Both the position numbers and the translations under genes were made by a program. Shown here piece by piece: positions 28,325 through 36,573 of a DNA stretch of 64,000 nt (the first letter of the stretch is position 1; each line of letters opens with the position of its first letter). Where the stretch lies: positions 496,001 through 560,000 of the forward strand of contig NZ_PVTF01000003.1 of assembly GCF_003002815.1 (NCBI RefSeq), read 5' to 3'. This DNA is from Umezawaea tangerina. Lineage in GTDB: Bacteria > Actinomycetota > Actinomycetes > Mycobacteriales > Pseudonocardiaceae. The notes beneath the pieces are model-generated. The model did no database searches, had not been told where the DNA came from, and saw nothing but the letters and a program-made list of their open reading frames with translations.

Positions 28325-29731
28325 CGGCACGGCGGGCCTGCGCATCGCCAGCGCGCACGCGGTGCCGACCAGCAGCACGGCCACCAGCATCCACATCGTG
28401 TCGCCCGCCGCGCCGGTGAACGCCTCCGGGAAGTCGCCGCGGGTGTCGGCCATCCGGCTGTCGAGCCGCGCCTGGAGCAGCACGCCGACCGCGGCGCTGC
28501 CCAGCACGGACCCGATCTGCCGGGAGGTGTTGAAGATGCCGGACCCGGCGCCCATCAGCCTGCGGTCGACACCGCGGGTGGAGATGTTGGCCAGCGGCGC
28601 GAACACCAGGCCGAGGCCCGCGCCGCAGACGAGCAGCTCCGGGATCAGCTCCCAGCTCGCGATGCCCGGCTCCAGCCGCCACGACAGCAGCGCGACGCCG
28701 ACCGCCAGCAGCGTGAACCCGGTGGCGGGCAGGAACCGCGCCCACGGCCGGTCCGACAGCTTGCCCGCGATCGCGCTGAACACGCCGGACAGCAGCGACA
28801 TCGGCGCGGTGAGCAGACCGGACTCGACGGCCGACAGCCCGAGCACGGACTGGATGTAGATGATCAGCGGCAGGAACAGGCCGGTCACGCCGAAGCCGAT
28901 CATCACGTTGGCGACGTTGCCGAGCGAGAAGTTCCGGTTGGCGAAGATCGCCAGCGGCAGCAGCGGCTCCTTGCGGTTGCGGGCCTGCCACACGACGAAC
29001 GCGACCAGCAGCACGACACCGGCGGAGATGACCTCCGGGATGGTGACCGGGCCCCACACCTCGCCCCACGCGAAGTGCTGGCCCTCCTGCACGCCGAACA
29101 CCACCAGCGACAGGCCGACGCAGCACAGCGCGATGCCCAGCGGGTCGAAGCTGTGGCTGTGCCCCGGCTGCCAGTCCGGCACCAGCACGGCCGTCATCAC
29201 CAGCGCGACCACGCCGACGGGCACGTTCACGAAGAAGATCCACTCCCAGCCGAAGTTGTCGACCAGGAAACCGCCCAGCAGCGGGCCGGTGACCGTCGCG
29301 ACGCCCGCGACCGCGCCCCACATGCCCATCGGCCCGCCGCGCTCGGCCGGCGGGAACAGGTGCGTGATGAACGCCATCGTCTGCGGCGTCATCATCGCCG
29401 CGCCGAGGCCCTGGACACCGCGCGCGATGATCAGCATCTCGACGGACGTCGACATCCCGCACCACAGCGACGAGCCGACGAACACCACCAGGCCCACCAT
29501 GAACAGGCGTTTCGGCCCGAATCTGTCCCCGAGTCTGCCGGTCAGCAGCAAGGGGACGGCGTAGGTCAGCAGGTAGACGCTGTTGACCCAGATGATCTCG
29601 TTCAGGCCCGCGTCCAGGTCCTTGATCATGGACGGGATCGCGACGTTCACGATCGTCGTGTCGAGCAGGATCATGAAGAAGCCGATGCACAGCGCGGAGA
29701 GCGCGGCCCACGGGTTGGCTTGCCGGCTCAT
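28277..29731 (-). CDS. DHA2-family MFS drug efflux transporter (EmrB/QacA type)
   Basis: Fourteen-helix drug:H+ antiporter of 484 aa. The N-terminal FFMILLDTTIVNVAIPSMI is the DHA2 signature (motif D1). Motif A is GRLGDRFGPKRLF, and antiporter motif C is VAGVATVTGPLLGGFLVD. The gene overlaps the upstream PadR regulator by ATGA, so it is almost surely the pump that regulator controls. Its last 48 bases lie antisense to the end of the NACHT gene. Confidence 0.92.
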   Translation of the reverse strand: MSRQANPWAALSALCIGFFMILLDTTIVNVAIPSMIKDLDAGLNEIIWVNSVYLLTYAVPLLLTGRLGDRFGPKRLFMVGLVVFVGSSLWCGMSTSVEMLIIARGVQGLGAAMMTPQTMAFITHLFPPAERGGPMGMWGAVAGVATVTGPLLGGFLVDNFGWEWIFFVNVPVGVVALVMTAVLVPDWQPGHSHSFDPLGIALCCVGLSLVVFGVQEGQHFAWGEVWGPVTIPEVISAGVVLLVAFVVWQARNRKEPLLPLAIFANRNFSLGNVANVMIGFGVTGLFLPLIIYIQSVLGLSAVESGLLTAPMSLLSGVFSAIAGKLSDRPWARFLPATGFTLLAVGVALLSWRLEPGIASWELIPELLVCGAGLGLVFAPLANISTRGVDRRLMGAGSGIFNTSRQIGSVLGSAAVGVLLQARLDSRMADTRGDFPEAFTGAAGDTMWMLVAVLLVGTACALAMRRPAVPSADPVHLDPVGQQAR

Positions 29732-30330
29732 CGCCGGTCCTCCTCAAGTTCGTCGAGGCGGCGGACGACCGCTTCGGGCCAGGTCAGCTCGTCGTTCACG
29801 AGCCGGTCGATCAGCCGCTCGACCCAGTCGAGCTCGGCTTGCCGCATCGTGCGGCCGTAGGTGTAGTCGAGCCAGTACATGGGCTCGACGTGCTGCAGCT
29901 CCAGGTCGGCGATCGCCGCGTCCATCAGGGCGATCTTCTTCTTCAGCCCGTGGACGCGCCTGCGCAGCTCCGTGATCGCCGCGTCCCGGCGCTGCGTGTG
30001 CAGGTGCTGCAACGCCATCGCGAACCGCGGGTACTCCGGGGCGAGCTCGGAGAGGCTCCCCAGCACCTCCTCCTGGAACACGTCCAGGCCCGCGGCGGAC
30101 AGCCGGTACGTCGTCCGCTCCGGCCGCCTGCCCTCCCGCGACGTCTCCACGACCTCGATCAGCCCGTCCTTCTCCAGCTTCTCCACCGCGTGGTAGAGCG
30201 ACCCGACCGTCACCTTCGTCAACCGGCCGAGCTGCCGGTGCCGGATCTTCTGCTGGATCTCGTACGGGTGCATCGGGGCTTCGTGCAGCAGTTCGAGGAC
30301 GACCATCGCCAAGGGGCGGATCGCGGACAT
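29728..30330 (-). CDS. PadR family transcriptional regulator
   Basis: A 200-aa PadR repressor: N-terminal winged helix (LELLHEAPMHPYEIQQKI; VTVGSLYHAVEKLEKDGLIEVVETSREGRRPERTTYRLS) and a C-terminal helical dimerisation region. PadR proteins repress neighbouring efflux genes and release on binding planar ligands. The stop overlaps the MFS pump start. An AT-rich stretch just upstream (30346-30372) with TATTC/GAGTATA half-sites could be the operator. Confidence 0.9.
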   Translation of the reverse strand: MSAIRPLAMVVLELLHEAPMHPYEIQQKIRHRQLGRLTKVTVGSLYHAVEKLEKDGLIEVVETSREGRRPERTTYRLSAAGLDVFQEEVLGSLSELAPEYPRFAMALQHLHTQRRDAAITELRRRVHGLKKKIALMDAAIADLELQHVEPMYWLDYTYGRTMRQAELDWVERLIDRLVNDELTWPEAVVRRLDELEEDRR

Positions 30331-30345
30331 GCTTCTTGCTCCGTT

Positions 30346-30372
30346 CGTGATTATTCGATCTGGAGTATATGC
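30346..30372. promoter_or_regulatory. AT-rich operator/promoter candidate for padR-MFS
   Basis: The most AT-rich patch of the vicinity (ATTATTCGATCTGGAGTATAT), with imperfect TATTC-N7-GAGTATA symmetry, located 16-42 bases upstream of the padR start. A plausible autoregulatory site. Confidence 0.3.
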
Positions 30373-30405
30373 ACGGTCGCGTAGAACTACCGATGCGGGC
30401 GCGGT

Positions 30406-30873
30406 GTGGGGTTCGGCACGCTGGGCGTGGTGAAGCGCTGGGAACTGGTCACCGCGCGCCCACGGCCCGGCGGCTCCCGCCTGGCCGTCGCGGCGGTCCT
30501 CACGGCCGTGGTCGCCGGCGTGCTGGTGGTCGGCCGCGTGCTCGCCGCCGACCCGATCGGCTACGGCGTGCCCGTCTGGCCGTTCGCCGACTCCGCCGAC
30601 GTCGCCGAGGACCGCGTCATGCGGTCCGTCGTCACGGCCGCCCGCGCCGACGCGGCCTCACTGGGCAACCTCACCGGCGTCCCGACGGCCGTCGCGGCGG
30701 GCGACGTCGAGGTGCTCGACACCGAGGTCCAGCCCAGCGGGATGGCCGTGTGGATGCTGCTGCGGCTGCACGTGCCGTCGGTCGGCACGCGCTGCCGCGA
30801 GGTCGTCGTGCTGGGCGCCACCCCGGTCGAGGTGAACAGCCGCACGGTGGCGTGCGTGCGGCACCCCGCCTAG
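30406..30873 (+). CDS. small membrane-anchored protein of unknown function
   Basis: A 155-aa protein: short cytosolic start, one transmembrane helix (LAVAAVLTAVVAGVLVVGRVLAA) and an external domain of about 105 residues with two cysteines (RCREVVV, VACVRHP). I do not recognise the family. Starts at GTG 30406 or at the GTG pair 30427/30430 are possible, and no clear Shine-Dalgarno is seen. It lies divergent to padR and convergent with accE. Confidence 0.55.
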   Translation: MGFGTLGVVKRWELVTARPRPGGSRLAVAAVLTAVVAGVLVVGRVLAADPIGYGVPVWPFADSADVAEDRVMRSVVTAARADAASLGNLTGVPTAVAAGDVEVLDTEVQPSGMAVWMLLRLHVPSVGTRCREVVVLGATPVEVNSRTVACVRHPA

Positions 30874-30886
30874 CGCGGCACCCGGC

Positions 30887-31105
30887 CTAGCGCGGCAGCC
30901 CCGAAGCCCGCCACGCCCCCGGTCCGGGGGTCAGCGGCACCCGCACCCGGCGGGCCGGGTCGCCCCAGGTGGACCGGGGCTCCGGCGTCTCCGCCGGTGC
31001 GGTGGCCGACGCGAGGCCCGCCACGACAGTGGTCAGCGCCGCCAGCTCGGCGTCGTCCGGCTCGCCGCGCACCACCCGCAGCAGCGGCCGCTCGTCGCCG
31101 CTCAC
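30887..31105 (-). CDS. accE5: acyl-CoA carboxylase epsilon subunit (AccE)
   Basis: A 72-aa protein with the actinobacterial AccE layout: N-terminal [25 protein letters not shown], a Pro/Thr-rich linker and the C-terminal tryptophan motif ([25 protein letters not shown]). AccE stabilises and activates the AccA/AccD complex. GTG 31105 overlaps the accD5 stop (GTGA), fixing the start and showing coupling. Coding of this size is easily missed. Confidence 0.85.
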   Translation of the reverse strand: MSGDERPLLRVVRGEPDDAELAALTTVVAGLASATAPAETPEPRSTWGDPARRVRVPLTPGPGAWRASGLPR

Positions 31106-32733
31106 AGCGGGATGTTCCCGTGCTTCTTGGGCGGCAGCGCCTCCCGCTTGTCCCGCAGCATGTGCAGCGCCCGAGCCACGTACGCCCTGGTGTAGGAGGG
31201 CGGGATGACCGAGTCCACGTACCCGCGCTCGGCGGCCACGTACGGGTTGCACAGCGCGTCCTCGTACTCGGCCTGCAACCGGGCGCGCAGCGCGTCGACG
31301 TCCTCGCCCTCGTTCACGGCGTTCGCCAACGTCTTGCGGTGCACGATGTTCGCCGCCCCGGAGGCGCCCATCACCGCGATCTGAGCCGTGGGCCAGGCCA
31401 GGTTCACGTCCGCGCCGAGGTGCTTCGAGCCCATCACGTCGTACGCGCCGCCGTAGGCCTTGCGGGTGATGACGGTGACCAGCGGGACCGTGGCCTCGGC
31501 GTAGGCGTAGATCAGCTTCGCGCCGCGCCGGATGATCCCGTTCCACTCCTGGTCGGTCCCCGGCAGGAACCCCGGCACGTCCACGAACGTCACGACCGGC
31601 ACGTTGAACGCGTCGCAGGTCCGGACGAACCGCGCCGCCTTCTCGCTCGCGTCGATGTCCAGGCACCCCGCGTACTGGGTCGGCTGGTTCGCCACGATCC
31701 CCACCGCGTGCCCGTCCACCCGGCCGAACCCGACCAGGATGTTCGGCGCGAACAGCGGCTGCACCTCCAGGAACTCGCCGTCGTCCAGGACCCGCGTCAG
31801 CACCTTGTGCATGTCGTAGGGCTGGTTCGCCGAGTCCGGGATGAGCGCGTCCAGCTCCCGGTCGGACTCCGTGACCGAGTCCTCCAGCGGGCCGTGCAGC
31901 AGGTCCTCGGGCGCGTCGGACACCGGCGGCTCGGCCAGGTTGTTCGACGGCAGGTAGGACAGCAGCTCCTTGACGTAGGCGATGGCGTCGTCCTCGTCGC
32001 TGCCCAGGTAGTGCGCGTTGCCGGACTTCGTGTTGTGCGTGCGGCCGCCGCCCAGCTCCTCGAACCCGACGTCCTCGCCGGTGACGGTCTTGATCACGTC
32101 CGGGCCGGTGATGAACATGTGCGAGGTCTGGTCGACCATCACGACGAAGTCGGTCAGCGCGGGCGAGTACACGTGGCCGCCCGCGTTCGCGCCCATGATC
32201 AGGGAGATCTGCGGGATCACGCCCGACGCCTGCACGTTGCGGCGGAAGATCTCGCCGTACAGCCCCAGCGAGACGACGCCCTCCTGGATCCGCGCGCCCC
32301 CGCCCTCGTTGATGCCGACCAGCGGCCTGCCGGTCTTCAGCGCGAGGTCCATGACCTTGACGATCTTCTCGCCGTACACCTCGCCGAGCGACCCGCCGAA
32401 GATCGTGACGTCCTGGCTGAACACGCACACCGGACGGCCGTCGACGGTCCCGTACCCGGTGACCACGCCGTCGCCGTAGGGCCGGTTCTTCTCCAGTCCG
32501 AAGTTGGTCGAGCGGTGCCGGGCCAGCTCGTCCAGCTCGATGAACGAGCCGGGGTCGAGCAGTGCGTCGATGCGCTCGCGGGCGGTCTTCTTGCCCTTCG
32601 CGTGCTGCTTCTCGATCGCGCGCGCGGAGCCCGCGTGCACGGCCTCCTCGTTGCGCCGGTGCAGGTCGGCCAGCTTCCCGGCCGTGGTGTGGACGTCGGC
32701 CTCGTCGCCGACGGGTTCCGTCGCACTGCTCAT
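31102..32733 (-). CDS. accD5: propionyl-/acyl-CoA carboxylase beta subunit (AccD5-like)
   Basis: Carboxyltransferase subunit (543 aa) that transfers CO2 from biotin on AccA3 to propionyl-CoA (or other acyl-CoAs), yielding methylmalonyl-CoA, the MutAB substrate. Visible are the oxyanion-hole/acyl-CoA stretches [30 protein letters not shown] and, in the second crotonase-like domain, [14 protein letters not shown] and [18 protein letters not shown] 32733. The operon accD5-accE has a perfect TACTGATCAGTA palindrome 34-45 bases upstream. Orientation and neighbours match M. tuberculosis accE5-accD5-birA. Confidence 0.93.
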   Translation of the reverse strand: MSSATEPVGDEADVHTTAGKLADLHRRNEEAVHAGSARAIEKQHAKGKKTARERIDALLDPGSFIELDELARHRSTNFGLEKNRPYGDGVVTGYGTVDGRPVCVFSQDVTIFGGSLGEVYGEKIVKVMDLALKTGRPLVGINEGGGARIQEGVVSLGLYGEIFRRNVQASGVIPQISLIMGANAGGHVYSPALTDFVVMVDQTSHMFITGPDVIKTVTGEDVGFEELGGGRTHNTKSGNAHYLGSDEDDAIAYVKELLSYLPSNNLAEPPVSDAPEDLLHGPLEDSVTESDRELDALIPDSANQPYDMHKVLTRVLDDGEFLEVQPLFAPNILVGFGRVDGHAVGIVANQPTQYAGCLDIDASEKAARFVRTCDAFNVPVVTFVDVPGFLPGTDQEWNGIIRRGAKLIYAYAEATVPLVTVITRKAYGGAYDVMGSKHLGADVNLAWPTAQIAVMGASGAANIVHRKTLANAVNEGEDVDALRARLQAEYEDALCNPYVAAERGYVDSVIPPSYTRAYVARALHMLRDKREALPPKKHGNIPL

Positions 32734-32766
32734 CCCCGCAGCCTAACCACAGGTCCGGGGCTCATG

Positions 32767-32778
32767 TACTGATCAGTA
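32767..32778. promoter_or_regulatory. 12-bp perfect palindrome upstream of accD5
   Basis: TACTGATCAGTA, AT-rich in a GC-rich genome, 34-45 bases before the accD5 ATG in the divergent accD5/birA spacer. A candidate operator for a TetR- or GntR-type regulator of acyl-CoA carboxylation. The regulator is unknown. Confidence 0.45.
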
Positions 32779-32872
32779 GCTCAGGTCACTGGGTCGGGCG
32801 TCCGGGCCCGGATCCGGCCCTCGGGAACCGCCCGGCTTGACCTCCAGCCAGGTCGAGGTTGCAGGATTTCCG

Positions 32873-32919
32873 CGTCCTCCCCGCCGCGAGTCCCGCTCCG
32901 ACCGGCGGCGGGGAGGACG
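32873..32919. repeat. 15-bp perfect inverted repeat just upstream of birA promoter
   Basis: Arms CGTCCTCCCCGCCGC (32873-32887) and its complement (32905-32919) around a 17-base loop, ending 7 bases before the TAGACT -10 of birA. It lies between divergent genes, where no terminator is needed for either; it may be an operator or an insulator. Confidence 0.55.
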
Positions 32920-32925
32920 TCTTCC

Positions 32926-32931
32926 TAGACT
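32926..32931 (+). promoter_or_regulatory. -10 element TAGACT, probable leaderless birA start
   Basis: TAGACT, 7 bases, then GTG 32939. There is no Shine-Dalgarno. Confidence 0.5.
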
Positions 32932-32938
32932 GGCGCGG

Positions 32939-33742
32939 GTGATCACGCCTTTGGACGTCGACGCGCTGCGGGCGCGTCTGGTAGGGCCCTACGCCTCGGT
33001 CGCCGTCGTCGCCAGCACCGAGTCGACCAACACCGACCTCGCCCGGTCGGCCGCGCGGGGCGCGGTCGACCGGACCGTGCTGATCGCGGACGAGCAGACC
33101 GCGGGGCAGGGGCGGCGCGGGCGGACGTGGATCTCGCCGCCGGGCAGCGGGCTGTACGTGAGCGTGCTGTTCCGGCCGGTCGGGGTGGCGCCCGCGCGGC
33201 TGCCGTGGCTGACGCTGATCGCGGGGGTCGCGCTGGTGCGGCTCGCCGACTCGGTCGGCGTGAAGGCCGCGCTGAAGTGGCCGAACGACCTGCTGCTCGG
33301 CCAGTCCGGTGCCAAGGGCGCCGGGGTGCTCGCCCAGAACGTGGGCGCGGCGGTCGTGGTCGGCATGGGCCTCAACGTGGCCCCGCTGCCCGAGGGCGTC
33401 GAGCCCGGCCCCGGCGGGCTGGTGCCGACGTCGCTGGCCGACCAGGGCGGTACGAAGCTCGACCGCACCGACCTCGCCGGACGGCTGCTGGTGCACCTCG
33501 GCGAGCTGGAGGCGGCCTGGCGCGAGTCGGGCGGCGACCCGCGGCCGTCCGGGCTGCTCGACGAGTACCGCGCGCACTGCTCGACGCTCGGCCAGCGGGT
33601 GAGGGTGGAGCTGACCGGTTCCTCCGAGCTGGTCGGCACCGGGCACGACATCGCGGTCGACGGCACGCTGGTGGTGCGCCGCGACGACGGCGTCGACCAC
33701 CCGGTCTCGGCGGGTGACGTCGTTCACCTCCGCCCGGCATAA
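32939..33742 (+). CDS. birA: biotin-[acetyl-CoA-carboxylase] ligase BirA
   Basis: Biotin protein ligase (267 aa), which activates biotin as biotinyl-AMP and attaches it to the BCCP lysine of AccA3. Motifs are STESTNTDLAR, the biotin/ATP loop DEQTAGQGRRGRTW, the KWPNDLLLG catalytic region and GMGLNV. There is no N-terminal DNA-binding domain, so it is a group I ligase and cannot itself repress. GTG 32939 has a TAGACT -10 ending 7 bases upstream and no Shine-Dalgarno, indicating a leaderless mRNA. An earlier in-frame start near 32837 would run through the promoter and inverted repeat. Confidence 0.92.
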   Translation: MITPLDVDALRARLVGPYASVAVVASTESTNTDLARSAARGAVDRTVLIADEQTAGQGRRGRTWISPPGSGLYVSVLFRPVGVAPARLPWLTLIAGVALVRLADSVGVKAALKWPNDLLLGQSGAKGAGVLAQNVGAAVVVGMGLNVAPLPEGVEPGPGGLVPTSLADQGGTKLDRTDLAGRLLVHLGELEAAWRESGGDPRPSGLLDEYRAHCSTLGQRVRVELTGSSELVGTGHDIAVDGTLVVRRDDGVDHPVSAGDVVHLRPA

Positions 33743-33827
33743 CGAACCGGCCGTGGGTCCCGACCGCCCCCGCTCCCCGGCGGTACGGTGGCTCGTCCGT
33801 TCAGTGCTGCACACCCGGAGGATCGCC

Positions 33828-34355
33828 GTGGCGTACCCCGACGACCTGCTCAGCCCCAGCGAGCACGTCGTGATCCACAAGCACCCGCACTGGAAGATGC
33901 TCCTGCTCCCGGTGTTCCTCCTCCTCGTGGTCGTCGCGGCCTGCGCGTTCCTCGCGTCGCTGGTCTCCGGCCAGTCGTGGGGCGGCATCGCGCAGATCGC
34001 CATCGTCGTGATCGGCGTCGTGCTGGTCATGTGGCTCACGCTGACCCCGGTCATCCGGTGGCGCACCACGCACTTCATCGTGACCAGCGACCGGGTGATG
34101 GCCCGCGAGGGCGTGCTCAAGCGCACCGGGCTGGACATCCCGCTGTCCCGGATCAACAGCGTCCGGTTCGAGCACAGCCTGCTGGACCGGGTGCTGGGCT
34201 GCGGCACGCTGATCATCGAGTCGGCGTCGGACGAGCCGCTGGAGTTCGACGACATCCCCAACGTCGAACGCGTGCACTCGCTGCTCTACCGCGAGGTCAA
34301 CGACAACCCGGACGACGACTACCGACCTGGAGCTGTGGCCGATGGGCGCGCGTGA
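33828..34355 (+). CDS. PH domain-containing membrane protein (YdbS/bPH2-like)
   Basis: A 175-aa protein with two transmembrane helices (MLLLPVFLLLVVVAACAFLASL; IAIVVIGVVLVMWLTL) followed by a bacterial PH domain (RWRTTHFIVTSDRVMAREGVLKRTGLDIPLSRINSVRFE in parts; TLIIESASDEPLEFDDIPN). Function unknown. GTG 33828 has GGAGG 7 bases upstream. It follows birA as in mycobacteria (Rv3278c beside Rv3279c). The next gene overlaps its end by 14 bases. Confidence 0.88.
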   Translation: MAYPDDLLSPSEHVVIHKHPHWKMLLLPVFLLLVVVAACAFLASLVSGQSWGGIAQIAIVVIGVVLVMWLTLTPVIRWRTTHFIVTSDRVMAREGVLKRTGLDIPLSRINSVRFEHSLLDRVLGCGTLIIESASDEPLEFDDIPNVERVHSLLYREVNDNPDDDYRPGAVADGRA

Positions 34356-35271
34356 GGTCGACCTCCCCGACGTGGTCCCCGGTTCGGGCCTGCCGGAGCG
34401 GGTGACCATCTGGGAGGTGGGCGCGCGCGACGGGCTGCAGAACGAGTCGGCGGTCGTCCCGGTCGGCGTGAAGCTCGAGTTCCTCGACCGGATGGCCGAC
34501 GCCGGGTCGACCGTGCTGGAGGCGACCAGCTTCGTGCACCCCAAGTGGGTTCCGCAGCTGGCCGACGCCGAGGAGCTGCTGGCCGGGCTGGAGAAGCGGC
34601 CCGGCGTGACCTACCCGGTGCTGGTGCCGAACGAGCGCGGGCTCGACCGGGCGCTGGCCGCGGGCGTGCGGGAAATCGCGATCTTCGCCAGCGCCACCGA
34701 GACCTTCGCGAACCGCAACCTCAACCGGACCCTGGACGAGCAGTTCGCCATGTTCGACCCGGTCGTCGCACGGGCCCGCGCCGAGGGCCTGGCCGTGCGG
34801 GGCTACGTGTCGATGTGCTTCGGCGACCCGTGGGAGGGGCCGGTCGCGCGCGAGCAGGTCGTCGTCGTCGGCGAGCGGCTGCTGGACATGGGGTGCTCGC
34901 AGCTCTCGCTCGGCGACACCATCGGCGTCGCCACCCCCGGTCAGGTCAAGGCGCTGCTGGCGGCGTTCGACTCGGTCGAGCCGCTGGCGGTGCACTTCCA
35001 CGACACCTACGGGCAGGCGCTCGCCAACACCTACGCGGCCCTGGAGTGCGGGGTGACGACGGTGGACGCGTCCGCGGGCGGCCTCGGCGGCTGCCCGTAC
35101 GCGGAGTCGGCCACCGGCAACCTCGCGACCGAGGACCTGGTGTGGATGCTCGACGGGCTGGGCATCGCGCACGGCGTCGACCTCGACAAGCTCGCCGACA
35201 CCAGCAAGTGGATGGCGGGCGTGCTGGGGCGGCCCAGTCCCTCGAACGTGGTCCGGGCGCTGCGCGGCTGA
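34342..35271 (+). CDS. mvaB: hydroxymethylglutaryl-CoA lyase
   Basis: DRE-TIM metallolyase (309 aa) that cleaves HMG-CoA (or similar 3-hydroxyacyl-CoAs) into acetyl-CoA and acetoacetate at the end of leucine breakdown. The N-terminal IWEVGARDGLQNE binds metal and CoA; VGDT-like LSLGDTIGVATPGQ and metal-binding HFHDTYGQALAN follow. The signature loop is GLGGCPYAESATGNLATEDLVWML, with its catalytic cysteine. It overlaps the PH gene, so is co-transcribed, and stops 2 bases before the convergent MaoC gene. Confidence 0.9.
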   Translation: MGAREVDLPDVVPGSGLPERVTIWEVGARDGLQNESAVVPVGVKLEFLDRMADAGSTVLEATSFVHPKWVPQLADAEELLAGLEKRPGVTYPVLVPNERGLDRALAAGVREIAIFASATETFANRNLNRTLDEQFAMFDPVVARARAEGLAVRGYVSMCFGDPWEGPVAREQVVVVGERLLDMGCSQLSLGDTIGVATPGQVKALLAAFDSVEPLAVHFHDTYGQALANTYAALECGVTTVDASAGGLGGCPYAESATGNLATEDLVWMLDGLGIAHGVDLDKLADTSKWMAGVLGRPSPSNVVRALRG

Positions 35272-35273
35272 GG

Positions 35274-35717
35274 TCAGCCGCGGGTGGCGAAGATGCCGGT
35301 GAAGGTCAGCCGGTACACCACCTCGCCGTTGCGGGTGGCCCTGCCGGAGATCTCCACGAGCCCCAGCTCGGGGCGGGAGCGGGACACCCGCGCGCCGACC
35401 ACCTCCAGCTCGCAGCGCAGCACGTCGCCCGCGAACACCGGGGCGAGCCAGGACAGCTCGCGGCCGCCGGGTGAGCCCTGCGACGTGGAGTCGGCCAGGA
35501 CGTGGTCGACGTACTGGCGCATCCACAGCGAGGCGGTGAACCAGCCGGACGCGGCGAGGCCGCCGAGGACCGAGCGCTTGCCCGCCTCCTCGTCGAGGTG
35601 GAACGGCTGCGGGTCGAAGCGCTCGGCGAAGGCCAGCATCTCGTCGTGGTCGACGGTGACCTCGCCGAGGGGGATGATCCGTCCGGGTGCGAGGTCTTCG
35701 AAGGCGATCGTGCTCAT
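35274..35717 (-). CDS. MaoC family (R)-hydratase/dehydratase
   Basis: Hot-dog fold protein of 147 aa. The MaoC hydratase signature is in DEMLAFAERFDPQPFHLDEEAG, containing the Asp/His pair that activates water for hydration of enoyl-CoA. Also visible are GLAASGWFTASLWMR and the core strand LSWLAPVFAGDVLRCELEV. The likely role is beta-oxidation or hydration of a CoA ester, near HMG-CoA lyase and acyl-CoA dehydrogenase genes. The exact substrate is unknown. Confidence 0.9.
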   Translation of the reverse strand: MSTIAFEDLAPGRIIPLGEVTVDHDEMLAFAERFDPQPFHLDEEAGKRSVLGGLAASGWFTASLWMRQYVDHVLADSTSQGSPGGRELSWLAPVFAGDVLRCELEVVGARVSRSRPELGLVEISGRATRNGEVVYRLTFTGIFATRG

Positions 35718-35795
35718 GGGGGAGATACAACCACCCGCGCGGTGGGAACCTGTTCGTCGTGTGGCACGTCCAACGCGCGTGAACCGGAGGTGGCC

Positions 35796-36251
35796 GTGAC
35801 GTCAGATCACCGGGCCCAGGTGGAGGAGCTGCTCGCCGACTACCGGCGCAGCCGCGATCAGCTGGCGTCCGTGCAGCGCGACCTCGCCTCGATCACGGCC
35901 TCGGTGACCAGCCCCGACGGCACGGTGACCGCGACGGTCGGCTCCGGCGGGGTGCTCATCGGGCTGGAGCTGGCGGACAACGCCTACCGGGCGCACCGGC
36001 CCGACCGGCTGGCCGAGCTGGTCCTGCGGACCACCGAGGCGGCCGCGGCGAAGGCGGCCGAGCGGACGTACCGGACGCTGGCGCCCGTGCTGCCCGCGGA
36101 CACCGATCCGGCGGCGCTGGTGCGCGGCACCGCCGACCTCAAGCCGGAGGAGATCGCGCCCCCGCCGCCCGCGCCGAGGCGCCCGGCGCCGGAGGACGAG
36201 GACTTCGGGCTGCGCGACAGCTGGCTGGACGACATGAGGGGGACGCGATGA
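35796..36251 (+). CDS. YbaB/EbfC family protein (ESX-locus type)
   Basis: A 151-aa protein with a YbaB/EbfC-like core (VEELLADYRRSRDQLASVQRDLASI; TSPDGTVTATVGSGGVLIGLELAD), normally a dimeric nucleoid-associated DNA-binding fold, plus a Pro-rich linker and an acidic tail ending DSWLDDMRGTR. In actinomycetes such proteins are regularly encoded in front of WXG100 genes. GTG 35796 has GGAGG 6 bases upstream. The stop overlaps the WXG gene (ATGA), showing coupling with the toxin cassette. Confidence 0.8.
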   Translation: MTSDHRAQVEELLADYRRSRDQLASVQRDLASITASVTSPDGTVTATVGSGGVLIGLELADNAYRAHRPDRLAELVLRTTEAAAAKAAERTYRTLAPVLPADTDPAALVRGTADLKPEEIAPPPPAPRRPAPEDEDFGLRDSWLDDMRGTR

Positions 36252-36562
36252 CCGGCTTCGAGGTCGACCGGGCCAAGCTCGCCGAAGGGGCGGGCGAGTT
36301 CACCGGGTTCGCCGAGCAGGCGGGCAGGATCGCGGCCGACCTGTCGGGGGCGCTCGACTCGTTCGGCGTGTGCTGGGGCGCGGACGAGATCGGGCAGAGC
36401 TTCGCGAGCGGCCACGTGGCGGCGGCCCAGGAGTCGTTCGGCAAGCTCGACGGGATCTCCGCCAGGTTCGACGGTGTCGGCGAGCGCTTCGCCGCCACCG
36501 CGCAGACGTACGGCCAGGTCGACGGCGGCGCCGCGGGCACGTTGCGCGACGTCCACAGCTGA
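36248..36562 (+). CDS. WXG100/EspC-like type VII secretion target
   Basis: A 104-aa helix-turn-helix protein: FEVDRAKLAEGAGEFTGFAEQAGRIAADL, the turn SFGVCWGADEIG, then QSFASGHVAAAQESFGKL and a third helical stretch. Length and layout fit EspC/WXG100 substrates, usually secreted as dimers with a larger partner. It lies between the coupled ybaB gene and the TNT toxin, to which it is probably the cognate secretion partner. Confidence 0.75.
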   Translation: MTGFEVDRAKLAEGAGEFTGFAEQAGRIAADLSGALDSFGVCWGADEIGQSFASGHVAAAQESFGKLDGISARFDGVGERFAATAQTYGQVDGGAAGTLRDVHS

Positions 36563-36573
36563 GGGGCGCGACG

